64,000 bases of DNA, taken from positions 1 through 64,000 of the forward strand of contig CAKZPA010000011.1 of NCBI GenBank assembly GCA_937138415.1. Direction: 5' to 3'. Made by a program: the position numbers and the translations under genes. Origin of the DNA: an uncultured Nitrospiraceae bacterium. Lineage in GTDB: Bacteria; Nitrospirota; Thermodesulfovibrionia; Thermodesulfovibrionales; SM23-35. The notes beneath the pieces were generated by a model, which was given only the letters and a program-made list of their open reading frames with translations, was not told the origin of the DNA and did no database searches. Each line of letters opens with the position of its first letter. Position 1 is the stretch's first letter. Positions 1-8,901 of this stretch are shown piece after piece.

Positions 1-316
1 TCAGTGACGGATACAGCTTCTCGTTCCGCTCAATGAAACTCTCTGCCAACTGTTTGCCCTGTTTGTAGCTCGATGCATCCCTTATCTCGACAATCTCAGC
101 CTTCACCTCAGGCCATAGGCGGCACCTTCTGTGATAGATTCGTCATCCGGTGCACCCAGCAGCGAAGACGCAGTGACTTGGGAAACACTGCCGCTACCGC
201 TTTGATCATCCCAGGGTCGCAGTATATCATCATGGCCATCTCAAATATCCTCATGGATTCACCTGCAATTCTTTGATTAAACCTACAACTCCTGGTGCGC
301 TAATCTTGATCTCCAT
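1..316 (-). pseudogene. IS256-family transposase remnant (internally deleted, frameshifted, runs off window)
   Basis: Read on the minus strand, an ATG at 316 behind a GGGGGAG ribosome site opens a short N-terminus starting MEIKISAPGVVGLIKEL. It stops after about 21 codons. A shifted frame continues with CDPGMIKAVAAVFP and RCWVHRMTNLSQKVP, which match the IS256/mutator pattern before the last catalytic block (DGxxGLIKAxxEVFP, QRCWVHKxRN). A second frameshift leads to PEVKAEIVEIRDASSYKQ and on to the window edge. Relative to an intact enzyme of about 400 residues, the central part with the first catalytic Asp residues is missing, so this copy cannot be active. The C-terminal part lies outside the window. 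The family call rests on motif recognition. Confidence 0.7.
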
Positions 317-513
317 GGGTGCTCCCCCTTTTGATATCTGTTATTCGGCATAACAGACTATTCTAGAAGAGGTGCGCCCTTATTTTTACCCCCTTCTCTA
401 ATTCACACAGTCAAGTTTACACTGTTTCCGTTTCAGCCCGTCTCTGCCAAATCGCTCGTGTCATTCGCGATCTTGCCCGCGACGGAATTCAGGGTGCATC
501 GGGTGACGATCTC

Positions 514-759
514 TCAGACGCATTCTTTCGTGCAGCGCCACTCCGATGTCTTTTCATCGCAGAATATCTTGTAGTGCCGGCCGTTGTGCGTTTTGACGAT
601 GAAAAATCGTTTGCGCGTCTTATCGATGTAATTCTCCTCGATCCACCTGTCGAGAATTTCGACAATGGTGAGCGATTCTCCCTCGAAGAGAAACGACCGC
701 GGGCGTTCGTTTGCTCGACTCCCGGAATACTCCAGCACTGTGATGGGCAGGTACGTCAC
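514..759 (-). CDS. Small conserved hypothetical protein (81 aa)
   Basis: The function is not recognised. The protein begins MTYLPITVLEYSGSRANERP and has a charged C-terminal part with EILDRWIEEN, FFIVKTHNGRHYKIFCDE and a final CTKECV. I recall short cytoplasmic proteins of this type in delta-proteobacteria-like genomes. I chose the GTG at 759 because similarity-like sequence starts there. The frame stays open to a GTG at 849, but the extra 30 residues are low in conserved character. There is no signal peptide or membrane segment. It lies alone between the transposase remnant and a divergent-looking secreted protein. Confidence 0.55.
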   Translation of the reverse strand: MTYLPITVLEYSGSRANERPRSFLFEGESLTIVEILDRWIEENYIDKTRKRFFIVKTHNGRHYKIFCDEKTSEWRCTKECV

Positions 760-887
760 GATACCGCACTCACGAGTCGGTGACGTGGACGAATAGAACG
801 CTTCATCCTGGAGATCGGCCCCGGATTGGTGGCGGCTGCGGGCGACCACTCTTCAGCCGGAAAGCTTTTTCCTAAATTTATCTTCGG

Positions 888-1610
888 TTACCTCCTCTTG
901 GACTCGATGTGCTTCACTATCGCCTTCAGGAGGGAGGCACTATGGCCTAGCTGCCTGTACGCTTCCTCCTTCGTCATGTCCCTTTTTTCCGCTCTCAGCG
1001 TGTGGCCTAGTCTGCGGGATATGTTGGCAATCCGCGCGATTTCTCTCGCGAGATCTTCTTCGAAGGCGGATTCCCGGAGAACGATCGGGTACATCTGCTG
1101 GGTAATCTTCGCAGTATTTCCGAGTACTTCGTTCTCGACGACGCCATCGTTGGAGTGATGGCGGAGCAAATTGAATAAGTCGTTCGGGTGGTTGTGCAGG
1201 GGTTGGGACAGGTCACCGACATAGTGGGTGCAGAAAGCGAGGTGGTAGTCCGCGTATTTACCCATTTCCAGGGTCTTGCGGTATTCCCGCAGGGAGGCGA
1301 TGATCGCACCGTACAGGTGCCCATCGGTGTCGGCAGGATCATCGTACCGAGCGATCTGCGCCATAACGAACTCGGGCGTCACCTCTCCTCCTTTCGGATT
1401 GTTTGAGTAGTGGTTGTTCTTTTCGATTCGGTCGGCCTTGATTTTGGCCATGTCCGCGCCGACTGCATTGTACCACTTTTTGTATCCCGCGGCCTTCGCT
1501 ATGGCGAGATGTGTCTCATCGTGCCAGGGATAGGCGGTGCCGACGGACAGTACCGAGAGAAAGAGCGAGAGAATGCTTGCGGGAAGCAGACCGTTCTTTG
1601 GGATGCACAT
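888..1610 (-). CDS. Secreted zinc-dependent phospholipase C / S1-P1 nuclease-like protein
   Basis: This 240-residue protein has a signal peptide (MCIPKNGLLPASILSLFLSV, cut near TAYP) followed by WHDETHLAIAKAAGY, so the mature chain starts with a Trp-His pair. In the phospholipase C/P1 nuclease fold the N-terminal Trp ligates zinc. Further ligand candidates are H and D in HLAFCTHYVGDLSQPLHN and the His residues of LLRHHSNDG. It probably acts in the periplasm or outside the cell on phospholipid or single-stranded nucleic acid; sequence alone does not say which. The ATG at 1610 follows a strong AGGAGG site, so the upstream in-frame TTG at 1655 is rejected. It has no operon partner. Confidence 0.75.
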   Translation of the reverse strand: MCIPKNGLLPASILSLFLSVLSVGTAYPWHDETHLAIAKAAGYKKWYNAVGADMAKIKADRIEKNNHYSNNPKGGEVTPEFVMAQIARYDDPADTDGHLYGAIIASLREYRKTLEMGKYADYHLAFCTHYVGDLSQPLHNHPNDLFNLLRHHSNDGVVENEVLGNTAKITQQMYPIVLRESAFEEDLAREIARIANISRRLGHTLRAEKRDMTKEEAYRQLGHSASLLKAIVKHIESKRR

Positions 1611-1810
1611 ACGTGTTTCCTCCTCGGTGAGGCTTTGCCTAAGGATACCGCACAATTATAATGCGGTGGACGTCCTCCGGTTCCGGGTCTTCGGCTTCGG
1701 GCGTCTCTCTGTTCCGCCACGTCCATATTTTTTTACCAATGATTGGCATTTAAAACAACCCACCCGCCGATAATTTCATCGGGGCGTAACATTCTCTTCA
1801 TACTCCCGTA

Positions 1811-2143
1811 ATGAACCTCTGCTTTACTATCACTATGATCACATCGAATCAAGGAATCGAACGGAGCGGTGGGTTAACGTACACCGTTCTTTATCACGAA
1901 AAGGGGTACATCCGCCTCAGTGTTCCGTCTCTGAAAAACCTCTCCTGGTTCTATCTTTTCCTGAATTTCAGGAAAGCCCTTCCGTTCTCGCTCTCCCCCG
2001 CCATCAAGGATTTCCAAGTCAATCCTTTAAAAGGGGATATCGTGATCGTCTACGAGCCGGATAGGATCGATATCCTCGATTATATTCGTCAAATAACACT
2101 CGATCCGAAAGTGAAGAAGCTGATCAGGGGAGAAGCGACGTGA
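1811..2143 (+). CDS. HMA2-like (heavy-metal-associated-like) domain protein
   Basis: This 110-residue protein is likely cytoplasmic. The pattern GYIRLSVPSLKN, then a short helix region, then FQVNPLKGDIVIVYEP resembles HMA2-type domains: G-R-I-R-L-x-V-P, a variable helix, then V-N-P-x-x-G-S-V-x-I-x-Y-D. There is no CxxC metal site, which is usual for that domain family, so metal binding is not shown. An ATG at 1835 is an alternative start. The last bases overlap the GTG of the next gene, which suggests translational coupling. The role is unknown; the pst genes follow about 400 bp downstream. Confidence 0.55.
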   Translation: MNLCFTITMITSNQGIERSGGLTYTVLYHEKGYIRLSVPSLKNLSWFYLFLNFRKALPFSLSPAIKDFQVNPLKGDIVIVYEPDRIDILDYIRQITLDPKVKKLIRGEAT

Positions 2144-2343
2144 AATGTCCGCATCTCAACAAGTGGATTCTGCATAGCTGTCGTGCGACGGAGAACGTCT
2201 ACTTCCCCAGTGCTTTCCAGATCGAAGAGTACTGCAAACGGAAAAGCCATCGCAAATGCCCGTTTTTTGCGGCCCATACCTCGCTCAATGAGTTCGACAA
2301 GGCAATCCAGCTCTCGCCGACCGCGAATTTAACTTCTCTGTAA
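2140..2343 (+). CDS. Small Cys-rich conserved hypothetical protein (67 aa)
   Basis: The product starts MKCPHLNKWILHSC and contains YFPSAFQIEEYC and HRKCPFF, giving four Cys (3, 14, 31, 40) and two His (5, 37) in a compact chain. This could hold a metal or Fe-S site, but I do not recognise a characterised family. The GTG start overlaps the TGA of the upstream HMA2-like gene by four bases (GTGA), typical of coupled translation. Its last 17 bases overlap the first Pho-box repeat array, so the 3' end and the pst control region share sequence. Confidence 0.5.
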   Translation: MKCPHLNKWILHSCRATENVYFPSAFQIEEYCKRKSHRKCPFFAAHTSLNEFDKAIQLSPTANLTSL

Positions 2344-2372
2344 TATTCCTGTAACAAAAGACGCCTATGATG
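2327..2372 (+). promoter_or_regulatory. Distal Pho-box array with candidate -10 (P1)
   Basis: Three consecutive 11-bp units, ATTTAACTTCT, CTGTAATATTC and CTGTAACAAAA (2327-2359), match the PhoB half-site pattern CTGTMAY with the expected 11-bp period. A candidate -10, TATGAT, lies at 2367-2372, 18 bp after the start of the last unit. This is the geometry of a PhoB-activated promoter in which the box replaces the -35. The array overlaps the end of the upstream small gene. Confidence 0.65.
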
Positions 2373-2474
2373 ATGACATGCCCGTTCGTCGCAACGATCG
2401 ACTGACTCACTTTTGGGGAAGCGTGCGAGCGGGGGAAAACGCGCTGCGACAAGGGGGTGAGACATGGGATAGCC

Positions 2475-2530
2475 TTGTAACACAAATTTAACGGAATTGT
2501 AACATTCCTGTAACCATGGCTCTGTATCTT
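2475..2530 (+). promoter_or_regulatory. Proximal Pho-box array and pstS promoter (P2)
   Basis: Four 11-bp units in exact phase, TTGTAACACAA, ATTTAACGGAA, TTGTAACATTC and CTGTAACCATG (2475-2518), form two full Pho boxes. A candidate -10, TATCTT, sits at 2525-2530, 17 bp after the start of the last unit. The pstS start is 28 bp further on behind a GGAGG site. Regulation by PhoB/PhoR under phosphate limitation is inferred from the repeats and from the downstream genes. Confidence 0.8.
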
Positions 2531-2557
2531 TAGGTATCACGTAGAAGGAGGAAACGT

Positions 2558-3370
2558 ATGAAGAAAGTGTTTGCCTTATTGTGTTCGCTGATTTTTGTCT
2601 TTTCCGTCGCAGGCCTTTCCTATGGGGAGGACCTGAGAATCGACGGCTCGACAACGGTCCTTCCGATCGCTCAGAAAGCCGCGGAAGTGTTCATGAAAAA
2701 GTATCCTGATATAAAGGTATTTGTTTCGGGGAGCGGCTCCGGTACAGGGATCAAGGCTCTCATCGACGGAACGACGCACATCGCGACCAGTTCACGGGAA
2801 GCGAAAGAAAAGGAGGTCGTGGCCGGTAAGGAGAAGGGTGTTACGTTGACGGGTCACAAGATCGCTTTCGACGGCATCGTGCCGATCGTCCACCCTTCCA
2901 TGAAGATCAGCGATCTCACGACGCAGCAATTGCGGGATATTTATAACGGCAAGATCACGAGTTGGAAGGAACTCGGCGGCCCGGACAGACCCATTTCGGT
3001 CGTCTCCCGCGATACCAGTTCCGGCACCTACGAGGTATGGGAAGAGAAGATTCTGAAAGGCGACAAAGTGAGGGCCGACGCTCTCCTCGTCGCGTCGAAC
3101 GGGCAGGCAGTGCAGACTGTTGCCAAAAATAAATTTGCTATCGGCTACATTGGCGTCGGGTATATCGATAAGTCGGTGAAAGTGCTTTCAGTCGACGGCA
3201 AAAAAGCGACTGATGCTTCAATTCGCGATGGCTCGTGGCCGGTCGCGCGTCCTCTCTATATGTACACCAACAGGACGCCCACGGGCGTGATAGCGAAGTT
3301 CATCGATTTCATGCTCTCGAAAGAAGGACAAAAGATCGTCAACGAGGTAAAATACGTCAGTATCCACTAA
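2558..3370 (+). CDS. pstS: Phosphate ABC transporter, periplasmic phosphate-binding protein PstS
   Basis: PstS captures inorganic phosphate in the periplasm and delivers it to PstCA. The 270-residue chain has a signal peptide (1-23, cut before EDLRIDG), the phosphate-contact motif GSTTVLPIA (30-38), a Gly/Ser loop SGSGSGTG (57-64) and a second-lobe contact SRDTSSGTYEVW (150-161), all typical of the family. The ATG follows GGAGG at good spacing. It is the first gene of pstS-pstC-pstA-pstB-phoU and lies directly behind a Pho-box promoter. The 149-bp gap to pstC holds a strong secondary structure that could give PstS a separate, higher expression level. Confidence 0.95.
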   Translation: MKKVFALLCSLIFVFSVAGLSYGEDLRIDGSTTVLPIAQKAAEVFMKKYPDIKVFVSGSGSGTGIKALIDGTTHIATSSREAKEKEVVAGKEKGVTLTGHKIAFDGIVPIVHPSMKISDLTTQQLRDIYNGKITSWKELGGPDRPISVVSRDTSSGTYEVWEEKILKGDKVRADALLVASNGQAVQTVAKNKFAIGYIGVGYIDKSVKVLSVDGKKATDASIRDGSWPVARPLYMYTNRTPTGVIAKFIDFMLSKEGQKIVNEVKYVSIH

Positions 3371-3381
3371 TCGGACGAAAG

Positions 3382-3455
3382 GCGGGTATTCGCGTGATCG
3401 AAGGGTTCGGATCTCGATTCAGGCGTGGGTGAACCCCTGCCGCGTGATTACCCGC
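3382..3455 (+). other. Branched RNA structure in the pstS-pstC spacer
   Basis: An outer pair GCGGGTA (3382-3388) with TACCCGC (3449-3455) encloses two local hairpins, ATCGA/TCGAT (from about 3397) and GGC-GTGGG/CCC-GCC (3422-3441). Together they resemble a three-way junction in the mRNA between pstS and pstC. No T-run follows, so it is not a classical terminator. A role in RNA processing or stability is an inference. Confidence 0.35.
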
Positions 3456-3519
3456 GACCTGCCTCTTTATTAATCGGAAACAAGTTGGTTCATTCAAGAG
3501 AACGGGGGATCGGGCTGCG

Positions 3520-4506
3520 TTGAGATGGCAGACGAAAGAGAAGGCTGTCGAGAGGATTGTGAGCGCGGTGGGCTTGTTCTCCGTCATCGTCCTTCTCCTG
3601 ATCGGCTTCTTCCTTTTCAAGGAAGCCTTTTTCATTTTTTATAAAATCGGCGTCATGAAGGTTCTCTTCGGAATGGCATGGTATCCGACGTACGAACCCC
3701 CCGAATTCGGGATGTTCCCGCTGATCATGGGAACCGTTGCGGTCACCATTCTTACGTCGCTCTTAGCTATCCCGCTCGGCATCGCCACTGCGGTCTATAT
3801 TGCGGAGGTCGCCCATCACCGGGTGAAAGAAATTCTGAAGCCGGTGATCGAGATGCTCGCGAGTTTCCCCTCGGTTGTCCTCGGTTTTTTTGGCATGGTC
3901 GTGGTCGCGCCGATTCTCTCGAACTGGCTTTCCCCGATTCTCTCGGAGCACATCCCTGAACTTTTACGAAGCACCGGCATCCCTTTGCTCTCCACAACCG
4001 TGGCAGATTTCTTCTACGACAAACTCTTCATCGCCTCCGGCCTGAACATCTCGACAGCGGCGCTCATGCTGACGGCGCGGGCGATCCCCGTCATTTCGAG
4101 CATAGCGGAAGACGCGCTCACCGCTGTTCCCCGGACGTACAGGGAGGCATCGTATTCTCTCGGGGCGGGCAAATGGGATACGATCTGGCGGGTCGTCATC
4201 CCTTCGTCCGTTTCCGGGCTGAGCGTCGCGGTCATTCTCGGGATCGGTACGATCGTCGGGGAGACGATGATCGTCCTGATGGTCGCTGGGGGCGCCGCTG
4301 TCATTCCGTACTGGATCTTTGACGCCGCACGTCCGATGCCCGCTGCGATCGCCGCGGAAATGGCGGAAGCACCATTTCGGAGCCTCCATTACCATGCTCT
4401 CTTCGGCATTGGAGCGATCCTGTTCCTTATCACGTTCGGCCTCAGCCTCCTCTCCGACTTTATCTCGAAAAAATACCGTTCGGTAAGGATCGGAGAGAAA
4501 ATATGA
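3520..4506 (+). CDS. pstC: Phosphate ABC transporter permease PstC
   Basis: This inner-membrane subunit of the PstSCAB importer has 328 residues and about six membrane segments. The cytoplasmic coupling loop is [15 protein letters not shown] followed by [15 protein letters not shown] (roughly residues 185-215), the EAA-type loop that contacts PstB. The chosen start is a TTG at 3520 behind GGGGGAT; an internal GTG a few codons in is possible. The stop overlaps the pstA start by four bases (ATGA). The periplasmic stretch between the third and fourth segments is somewhat long (about 60 residues), as in other PstC proteins. Confidence 0.93.
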   Translation: MRWQTKEKAVERIVSAVGLFSVIVLLLIGFFLFKEAFFIFYKIGVMKVLFGMAWYPTYEPPEFGMFPLIMGTVAVTILTSLLAIPLGIATAVYIAEVAHHRVKEILKPVIEMLASFPSVVLGFFGMVVVAPILSNWLSPILSEHIPELLRSTGIPLLSTTVADFFYDKLFIASGLNISTAALMLTARAIPVISSIAEDALTAVPRTYREASYSLGAGKWDTIWRVVIPSSVSGLSVAVILGIGTIVGETMIVLMVAGGAAVIPYWIFDAARPMPAAIAAEMAEAPFRSLHYHALFGIGAILFLITFGLSLLSDFISKKYRSVRIGEKI

Positions 4507-5405
4507 CGGAGACCTTTCGAGATGCGCGGGCACCGATCGACGCATTGAGGAAGAGGGGGCGCAACCTGACGGAGTCATTCTTCCTGTCCCTCATCCGGCT
4601 CCTCGGTTCGGTCGGCGCGCTCATTCTCTTCGCTATTCTCTTTTTCGTTGCCTACAACGGCATCCACATATTGAGCTGGGAGTTCATCACTCAGCCGCCT
4701 CTCGACGCGATGACGAAGGGAGGGATTTTCCCTGTCATCGTCGGGACGGTTCTCCTGACGATGCTCTGCATGATTGTCGTCATGCCGATCGGCGTGACGA
4801 CCGCAATTTTCCTCTCCGAATATGCGAAACCGGGGTTGCTCCTGAAGATTGTCATGATGTCGATCTATACGCTCGCCGGTGTCCCTTCCGTCGTGTTCGG
4901 CCTGTTCGGTCTCGCTGTCTTCGTCGTTACCCTCAATTTCGGGATGAGCCTTCTCGCAGGCTCTCTCACGCTCGCGATAATGGTTCTGCCGTACATTATC
5001 TCGACGTCCGAGGAGGCCCTGAAGGCGGTGCCGTACAGTTTCAAGGAAGCCTCGCTCGCGTGCGGAGCGACAAAGTGGCAGACGATCAGGAAGGTGATCT
5101 TGCCGACGGCGCTCCCCGGTATTCTCACCGGCGCTATTCTCGGAACGGCGAAGGTTTCCGGGGAAACGGCTCCGATCATGTTCACTGCCGCAGCGTTCTT
5201 CACGACTGGTCTCCCGAGATCGGTCTTCGAGCCCGTCATGGCACTTCCCTACCATATTTACGTCCTCGCGACCGCCGGCACGCACATCGAAGAAACGAGG
5301 CCTATCCAGTACGGAACGGCCCTCACGCTCATCGTGCTCGTTCTCGGCATGAATCTGCTCGGTATCATTCTGCGATCCCGCCAACGAAAGAAGAGGGCAT
5401 GGTAG
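4503..5405 (+). CDS. pstA: Phosphate ABC transporter permease PstA
   Basis: This second membrane subunit pairs with PstC to form the phosphate channel. It has 300 residues, a cytoplasmic N-terminus of about 30 residues, and six predicted membrane segments. The EAA-like loop [20 protein letters not shown] leads into [15 protein letters not shown]. The ATGA overlap with pstC and a seven-base overlap with pstB (ATGGTAG) point to tight translational coupling. Confidence 0.94.
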   Translation: MTETFRDARAPIDALRKRGRNLTESFFLSLIRLLGSVGALILFAILFFVAYNGIHILSWEFITQPPLDAMTKGGIFPVIVGTVLLTMLCMIVVMPIGVTTAIFLSEYAKPGLLLKIVMMSIYTLAGVPSVVFGLFGLAVFVVTLNFGMSLLAGSLTLAIMVLPYIISTSEEALKAVPYSFKEASLACGATKWQTIRKVILPTALPGILTGAILGTAKVSGETAPIMFTAAAFFTTGLPRSVFEPVMALPYHIYVLATAGTHIEETRPIQYGTALTLIVLVLGMNLLGIILRSRQRKKRAW

Positions 5406-6163
5406 CGGGGAAAAACATATTCGAGCTGAAGGACTTCAGTTTCTACTACGGAGATTTCCTGGCGGTGAAATCGGTCAATCTCGGGATCGAAGCCCGTAAG
5501 ATTACCGCCATCATCGGTCCGTCCGGATGCGGCAAGTCGACCCTCCTGCGCTCCTTGAATCGGATGAACGATCTCATTCTCACGTCGAGGGTCGAAGGAG
5601 AGGTCCTTTTCCACGGAGTCGATATCTACCGGAAAGATACCGACGTGATTGAATTGCGAAAGAGGGTTGGCATGGTGTTCCAGAAACCGAATCCTTTCCC
5701 CAGTTCCGTCTACGAAAACGTCTGCTACGGTCCGAGGATCCGCGGAATCAAAAAGAAGAGTCAACTCGACGAGATCGTCGAAAACGCCTTGGTACGGGCC
5801 GATCTCTGGAAAGAAGTGAAGGACAAGCTCCACGAGTCTGGCATGAGTCTTTCCGGGGGGCAAATGCAGCGGCTCTGCATAGCCCGTTCTCTCGCGCAGG
5901 AACCGGAGGTGCTTCTGTTCGACGAACCGACATCGGCTCTGGACCCCATCTCGACGGCGAATATCGAGAACCTCCTCCAGGAACTGCGAAAAACGATCAC
6001 TATCGTCATCGTGACCCACAATATGCAGCAGGCGGCACGGATATCCGACTATACCGCGTTCATGTATCTCGGGGAACTCATCGAATTCGGGGAGACGGAT
6101 ACGATCTTCGTAAATCCGTATAATAAGCTGACGGAAGAATACATCACAGGGAGATTCGGCTAA
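5399..6163 (+). CDS. pstB: Phosphate ABC transporter ATP-binding protein PstB
   Basis: This cytoplasmic ATPase powers phosphate import. In the 254-residue chain, Walker A is GPSGCGKST (40-48), the Q-loop is VFQKPNPFP, the signature is LSGGQMQR (151-158), and Walker B is [13 protein letters not shown] (171-183), followed by [19 protein letters not shown] after Walker A is characteristic of PstB. The ATG at 5399 lies in the last codons of pstA behind AAGAGGG. Much longer in-frame starts upstream would run inside pstA and are rejected. The gene ends in TAATG, sharing one base with phoU. Confidence 0.96.
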   Translation: MVAGKNIFELKDFSFYYGDFLAVKSVNLGIEARKITAIIGPSGCGKSTLLRSLNRMNDLILTSRVEGEVLFHGVDIYRKDTDVIELRKRVGMVFQKPNPFPSSVYENVCYGPRIRGIKKKSQLDEIVENALVRADLWKEVKDKLHESGMSLSGGQMQRLCIARSLAQEPEVLLFDEPTSALDPISTANIENLLQELRKTITIVIVTHNMQQAARISDYTAFMYLGELIEFGETDTIFVNPYNKLTEEYITGRFG

Positions 6164-6828
6164 TGGGAATATTTGACGACGAACTCAGGGCGTTACGCGA
6201 AACGGTGCTAAAGCTCGGCGGCATGGTCGAGAACGCGATACACGACTCCGTGAAAGCGCTCGTGGAACGGGATAGCGACCTCGCGCGGGAAGTCATTAAG
6301 CGCGACCATCTCATCAATGCGCTCGACGTCAAGATCGACGAGGAGTGTGTCCGTCTGATTGCACTCAGGCAGCCGATGGCGCGGGACCTGCGGCTGATCA
6401 CGACCGCGATGAAAATCACGACGGATCTCGAACGAATGGGCGACCTCGCGGGCAACATCGCGGAGCGGGCGATCGAGCTCAACGCGGAGCCCCAACTGAA
6501 GCCTTTCAAGAATATCCCTATGATGGCCGAGATCACAAAACAGATGGTGCGGGACGCTCTCGACGCGTTCGTCACCGGCTGTTCGCGCCTCCCGTATGAA
6601 GTGATCAAGAGGGATGACGAAGTGGACGCGTTGACCGTGAGAAACTTCGAGGAACTCCTCGGACTCATGATCCAGGATCCGAAGATCATTCCCTTAGCGG
6701 TGAAGAGGACCTACATTGCGAAGTATCTCGAACGGATTGCCGATCATGCCACCAACATCGCCGAGATGATTATTTACATGTGTAAAGGCAAGATGATCCG
6801 CCATACGGAAATATCCGACGATGCGTGA
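6163..6828 (+). CDS. phoU: Phosphate transport and signalling regulator PhoU
   Basis: PhoU links PstSCAB activity to the PhoR/PhoB two-component system and restrains phosphate uptake. The 221-residue all-helical protein contains two PhoU repeats with the metal-binding signatures TTDLERMGDLAGNIAE (about 86-101) and AKYLERIADHATNIAE (about 187-202). It begins one base inside the pstB stop, so it is the last gene of the operon. No phoB or phoR is in the window. A short convergent spacer separates it from the YejM-like gene. Confidence 0.95.
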   Translation: MGIFDDELRALRETVLKLGGMVENAIHDSVKALVERDSDLAREVIKRDHLINALDVKIDEECVRLIALRQPMARDLRLITTAMKITTDLERMGDLAGNIAERAIELNAEPQLKPFKNIPMMAEITKQMVRDALDAFVTGCSRLPYEVIKRDDEVDALTVRNFEELLGLMIQDPKIIPLAVKRTYIAKYLERIADHATNIAEMIIYMCKGKMIRHTEISDDA

Positions 6829-6941
6829 AACGTCCGCGGCCCTGCGCCCGCTTTTGTCACCGCCCTTCTCGTCGCCTTCGGATCTGAGAGCGGAGCGACG
6901 ATCGAGCGCGACCAATCGCCACTGTCGCGCGCCTGAATGTC

Positions 6942-8834
6942 TTATCGGTAAAATTCGGCCATCTTGAGCGAGACATCGAGGAGATTCGCCCTCCTCTGCC
7001 TGATGGCGTCTCGCGGACTTGCGAGGGGGGTGTAGTCGCTTTTCCGCCGTACCTCGAGGGACTGTAGTTTGTACATTTCGGTAGAAAAAATCGTGACGTA
7101 TTCGTCGTCAATGAGCGCGGCGGTATCCCAATTGGCCGATGTGATATAGGCGCGTTTTCCGCTGCGGAGAAGGGATTGGCCCTGCGAATAGTCTTCCGGG
7201 GGGGAAACGCATCCCAGTGATTCCATGAGCGTCGGAACGAGATCCGCGTGACCGGTCAGTCGCTCGACCACGGAGTGCCCGGCTCCGGGATAGTGAAGGA
7301 CAAAAACGGTTCTCGTCTGATAGTCGTTAAACGCGGATGTGTGGCCGAAGTAGCCGTTTTCGAAGAATTCCTCTCCATGGTCGCCCGTGATCACGACCAC
7401 CGTGTCGTCGAGGAGGGAAGTCTTTCTCAGGGTTTCGATGATCCGGCCGATGAGGTGGTCGTTGTAGTAAACTGCATTCTTATAGCGGTTTCTCAGGATG
7501 TGGATCTTGTCCTTTCCGATATCCTTGAAATAGTTTATTTCTCCTTCGCCCGCCGGCCGGAACTTCTCGAATTCCGGAGGATATGAATACGGTTGATGCG
7601 AGGCATCGTAGAATACGAAGGCGAAGAACGGTTTCTTCCTCGCCTCGCGCGACGCATACTGGATGAATTTTTCCGTTATGATTTTGTCTCTCTCGGTGGC
7701 TGTCGCATCTCCGAAGGCGTCCTCTATGCACTCCGGTATTCTGAGGAAGGCCGTTCTTCTGAATTCGGGAAACGTGAGCCGGGTGCTCGAGAGGACTTTG
7801 CACTCGTAGCCTTTTTCGATGAGGGAGTCGATGAGCACAGGCGACACCCCCTTGGCGAGAAAATTGTGCCAGTAGGTTCCGTTTATCCCGTAGAGCAGGG
7901 AGAAGACGCCGAACCGTGTTCCGTTCCCGCCGCTGTAGTGATTCGTGAAGACGATACTTTCCCTGCTGAATTCCCATACGTTCGGCATCGTCTCTTTGTT
8001 CAGCATGTCGAAACGGAGGCCGTCGACGATGATGAGAAGGATATTCGGGCTCCGAGCCGCCGAGGGATCGAAGAGGATGGCGTTCTTCGGATACCGCACC
8101 GTCGCCCGGGACGCGGAAACCGCGACCGTGTCATCGCGATCGATGCGCACGTTGAAGACTTTCGAGACGAACCTCTTCACGGTGATGGGCTGGTAGAGGG
8201 GAAACAGTCTCGCGTTTTGGGTGATTGCCGTATTATTGACGATATCGCCGTAGGCAAAAATGGCTTTCTCGGTCCCGACAAGGAACAGACCGGCCCAGAA
8301 CAATAGTTTCCCCATACTCGCGAGCGAGGGTTTCTTCCCCGCGGCATTTGCCGCGGGATTCATGAGAGAGCGATGGATAACTATTTCGGCAAAGAGAATA
8401 CCCGCGATAATCAGGAGGAGGACGCCGATCGTTCGTTTCCCGATGGTGATCGAGTCACTTGCTCCTTCGGTCGTCAGCACGTTCAGGACGAGAGGATTGA
8501 TGTGGTAGCGGAAAAGAGCATAGATTTTCGTGTCGGCGATCAAGACGAGCTGGAGGATCGAAAAGGCGGAAATCATAGCCGCCAAAGCGAGCTTCTCGTG
8601 CAGGAAAAAAAAGAAGCAGTACGCGACGAGCCCCACGACGAGATTGAGCAAGAAGTAGTGTCCGGCGAAGGCGACGAGGCTGAACAAAGAATGCACGAAC
8701 CGCTGATCTCCGAGGAAATCCAGGAGGGGATAAGATATGATCATCGAAAGAAATGCGTTGAGACAGACAACGGGGATGAATGTGCCGAAGAAGATGCGCG
8801 AGGACAGGTATTTTTTTACGTTACGGAGTCCCAT
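6942..8834 (-). CDS. YejM/PbgA-like inner-membrane alkaline-phosphatase-superfamily protein
   Basis: The N-terminal half (about 1-210) has five hydrophobic segments; the C-terminal half is a periplasmic sulfatase/phosphatase-fold domain beginning PNILLIIVDGLR (about 264-275). HYSGGNGTRFGVFSLLYG (about 299-316) matches the YejM pattern, with Thr in place of the sulfatase Cys/Ser nucleophile. TGDHGEEFFENGYFGH (about 494-509) is the late metal-site region. In enterobacteria YejM (PbgA, LapC) binds LPS or cardiolipin and tunes LpxC turnover; here an envelope role is inferred from that homology. The ATG at 8834 is preferred to the TTG at 8846, though neither has a strong ribosome site. Confidence 0.8.
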   Translation of the reverse strand: MGLRNVKKYLSSRIFFGTFIPVVCLNAFLSMIISYPLLDFLGDQRFVHSLFSLVAFAGHYFLLNLVVGLVAYCFFFFLHEKLALAAMISAFSILQLVLIADTKIYALFRYHINPLVLNVLTTEGASDSITIGKRTIGVLLLIIAGILFAEIVIHRSLMNPAANAAGKKPSLASMGKLLFWAGLFLVGTEKAIFAYGDIVNNTAITQNARLFPLYQPITVKRFVSKVFNVRIDRDDTVAVSASRATVRYPKNAILFDPSAARSPNILLIIVDGLRFDMLNKETMPNVWEFSRESIVFTNHYSGGNGTRFGVFSLLYGINGTYWHNFLAKGVSPVLIDSLIEKGYECKVLSSTRLTFPEFRRTAFLRIPECIEDAFGDATATERDKIITEKFIQYASREARKKPFFAFVFYDASHQPYSYPPEFEKFRPAGEGEINYFKDIGKDKIHILRNRYKNAVYYNDHLIGRIIETLRKTSLLDDTVVVITGDHGEEFFENGYFGHTSAFNDYQTRTVFVLHYPGAGHSVVERLTGHADLVPTLMESLGCVSPPEDYSQGQSLLRSGKRAYITSANWDTAALIDDEYVTIFSTEMYKLQSLEVRRKSDYTPLASPRDAIRQRRANLLDVSLKMAEFYR

Positions 8835-8901
8835 GAGATGCTGCAAGAACCTAGTGATGCGTTATCATACCATAACGATTGAGGATCGGGGAGCACGGGG
8901 A

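Noticed and set aside
6942-8834. True arylsulfatase
   Set aside because: The C/S-x-P-x-R formylglycine motif is absent; SGGNGTR and the five membrane segments fit the YejM/PbgA group.
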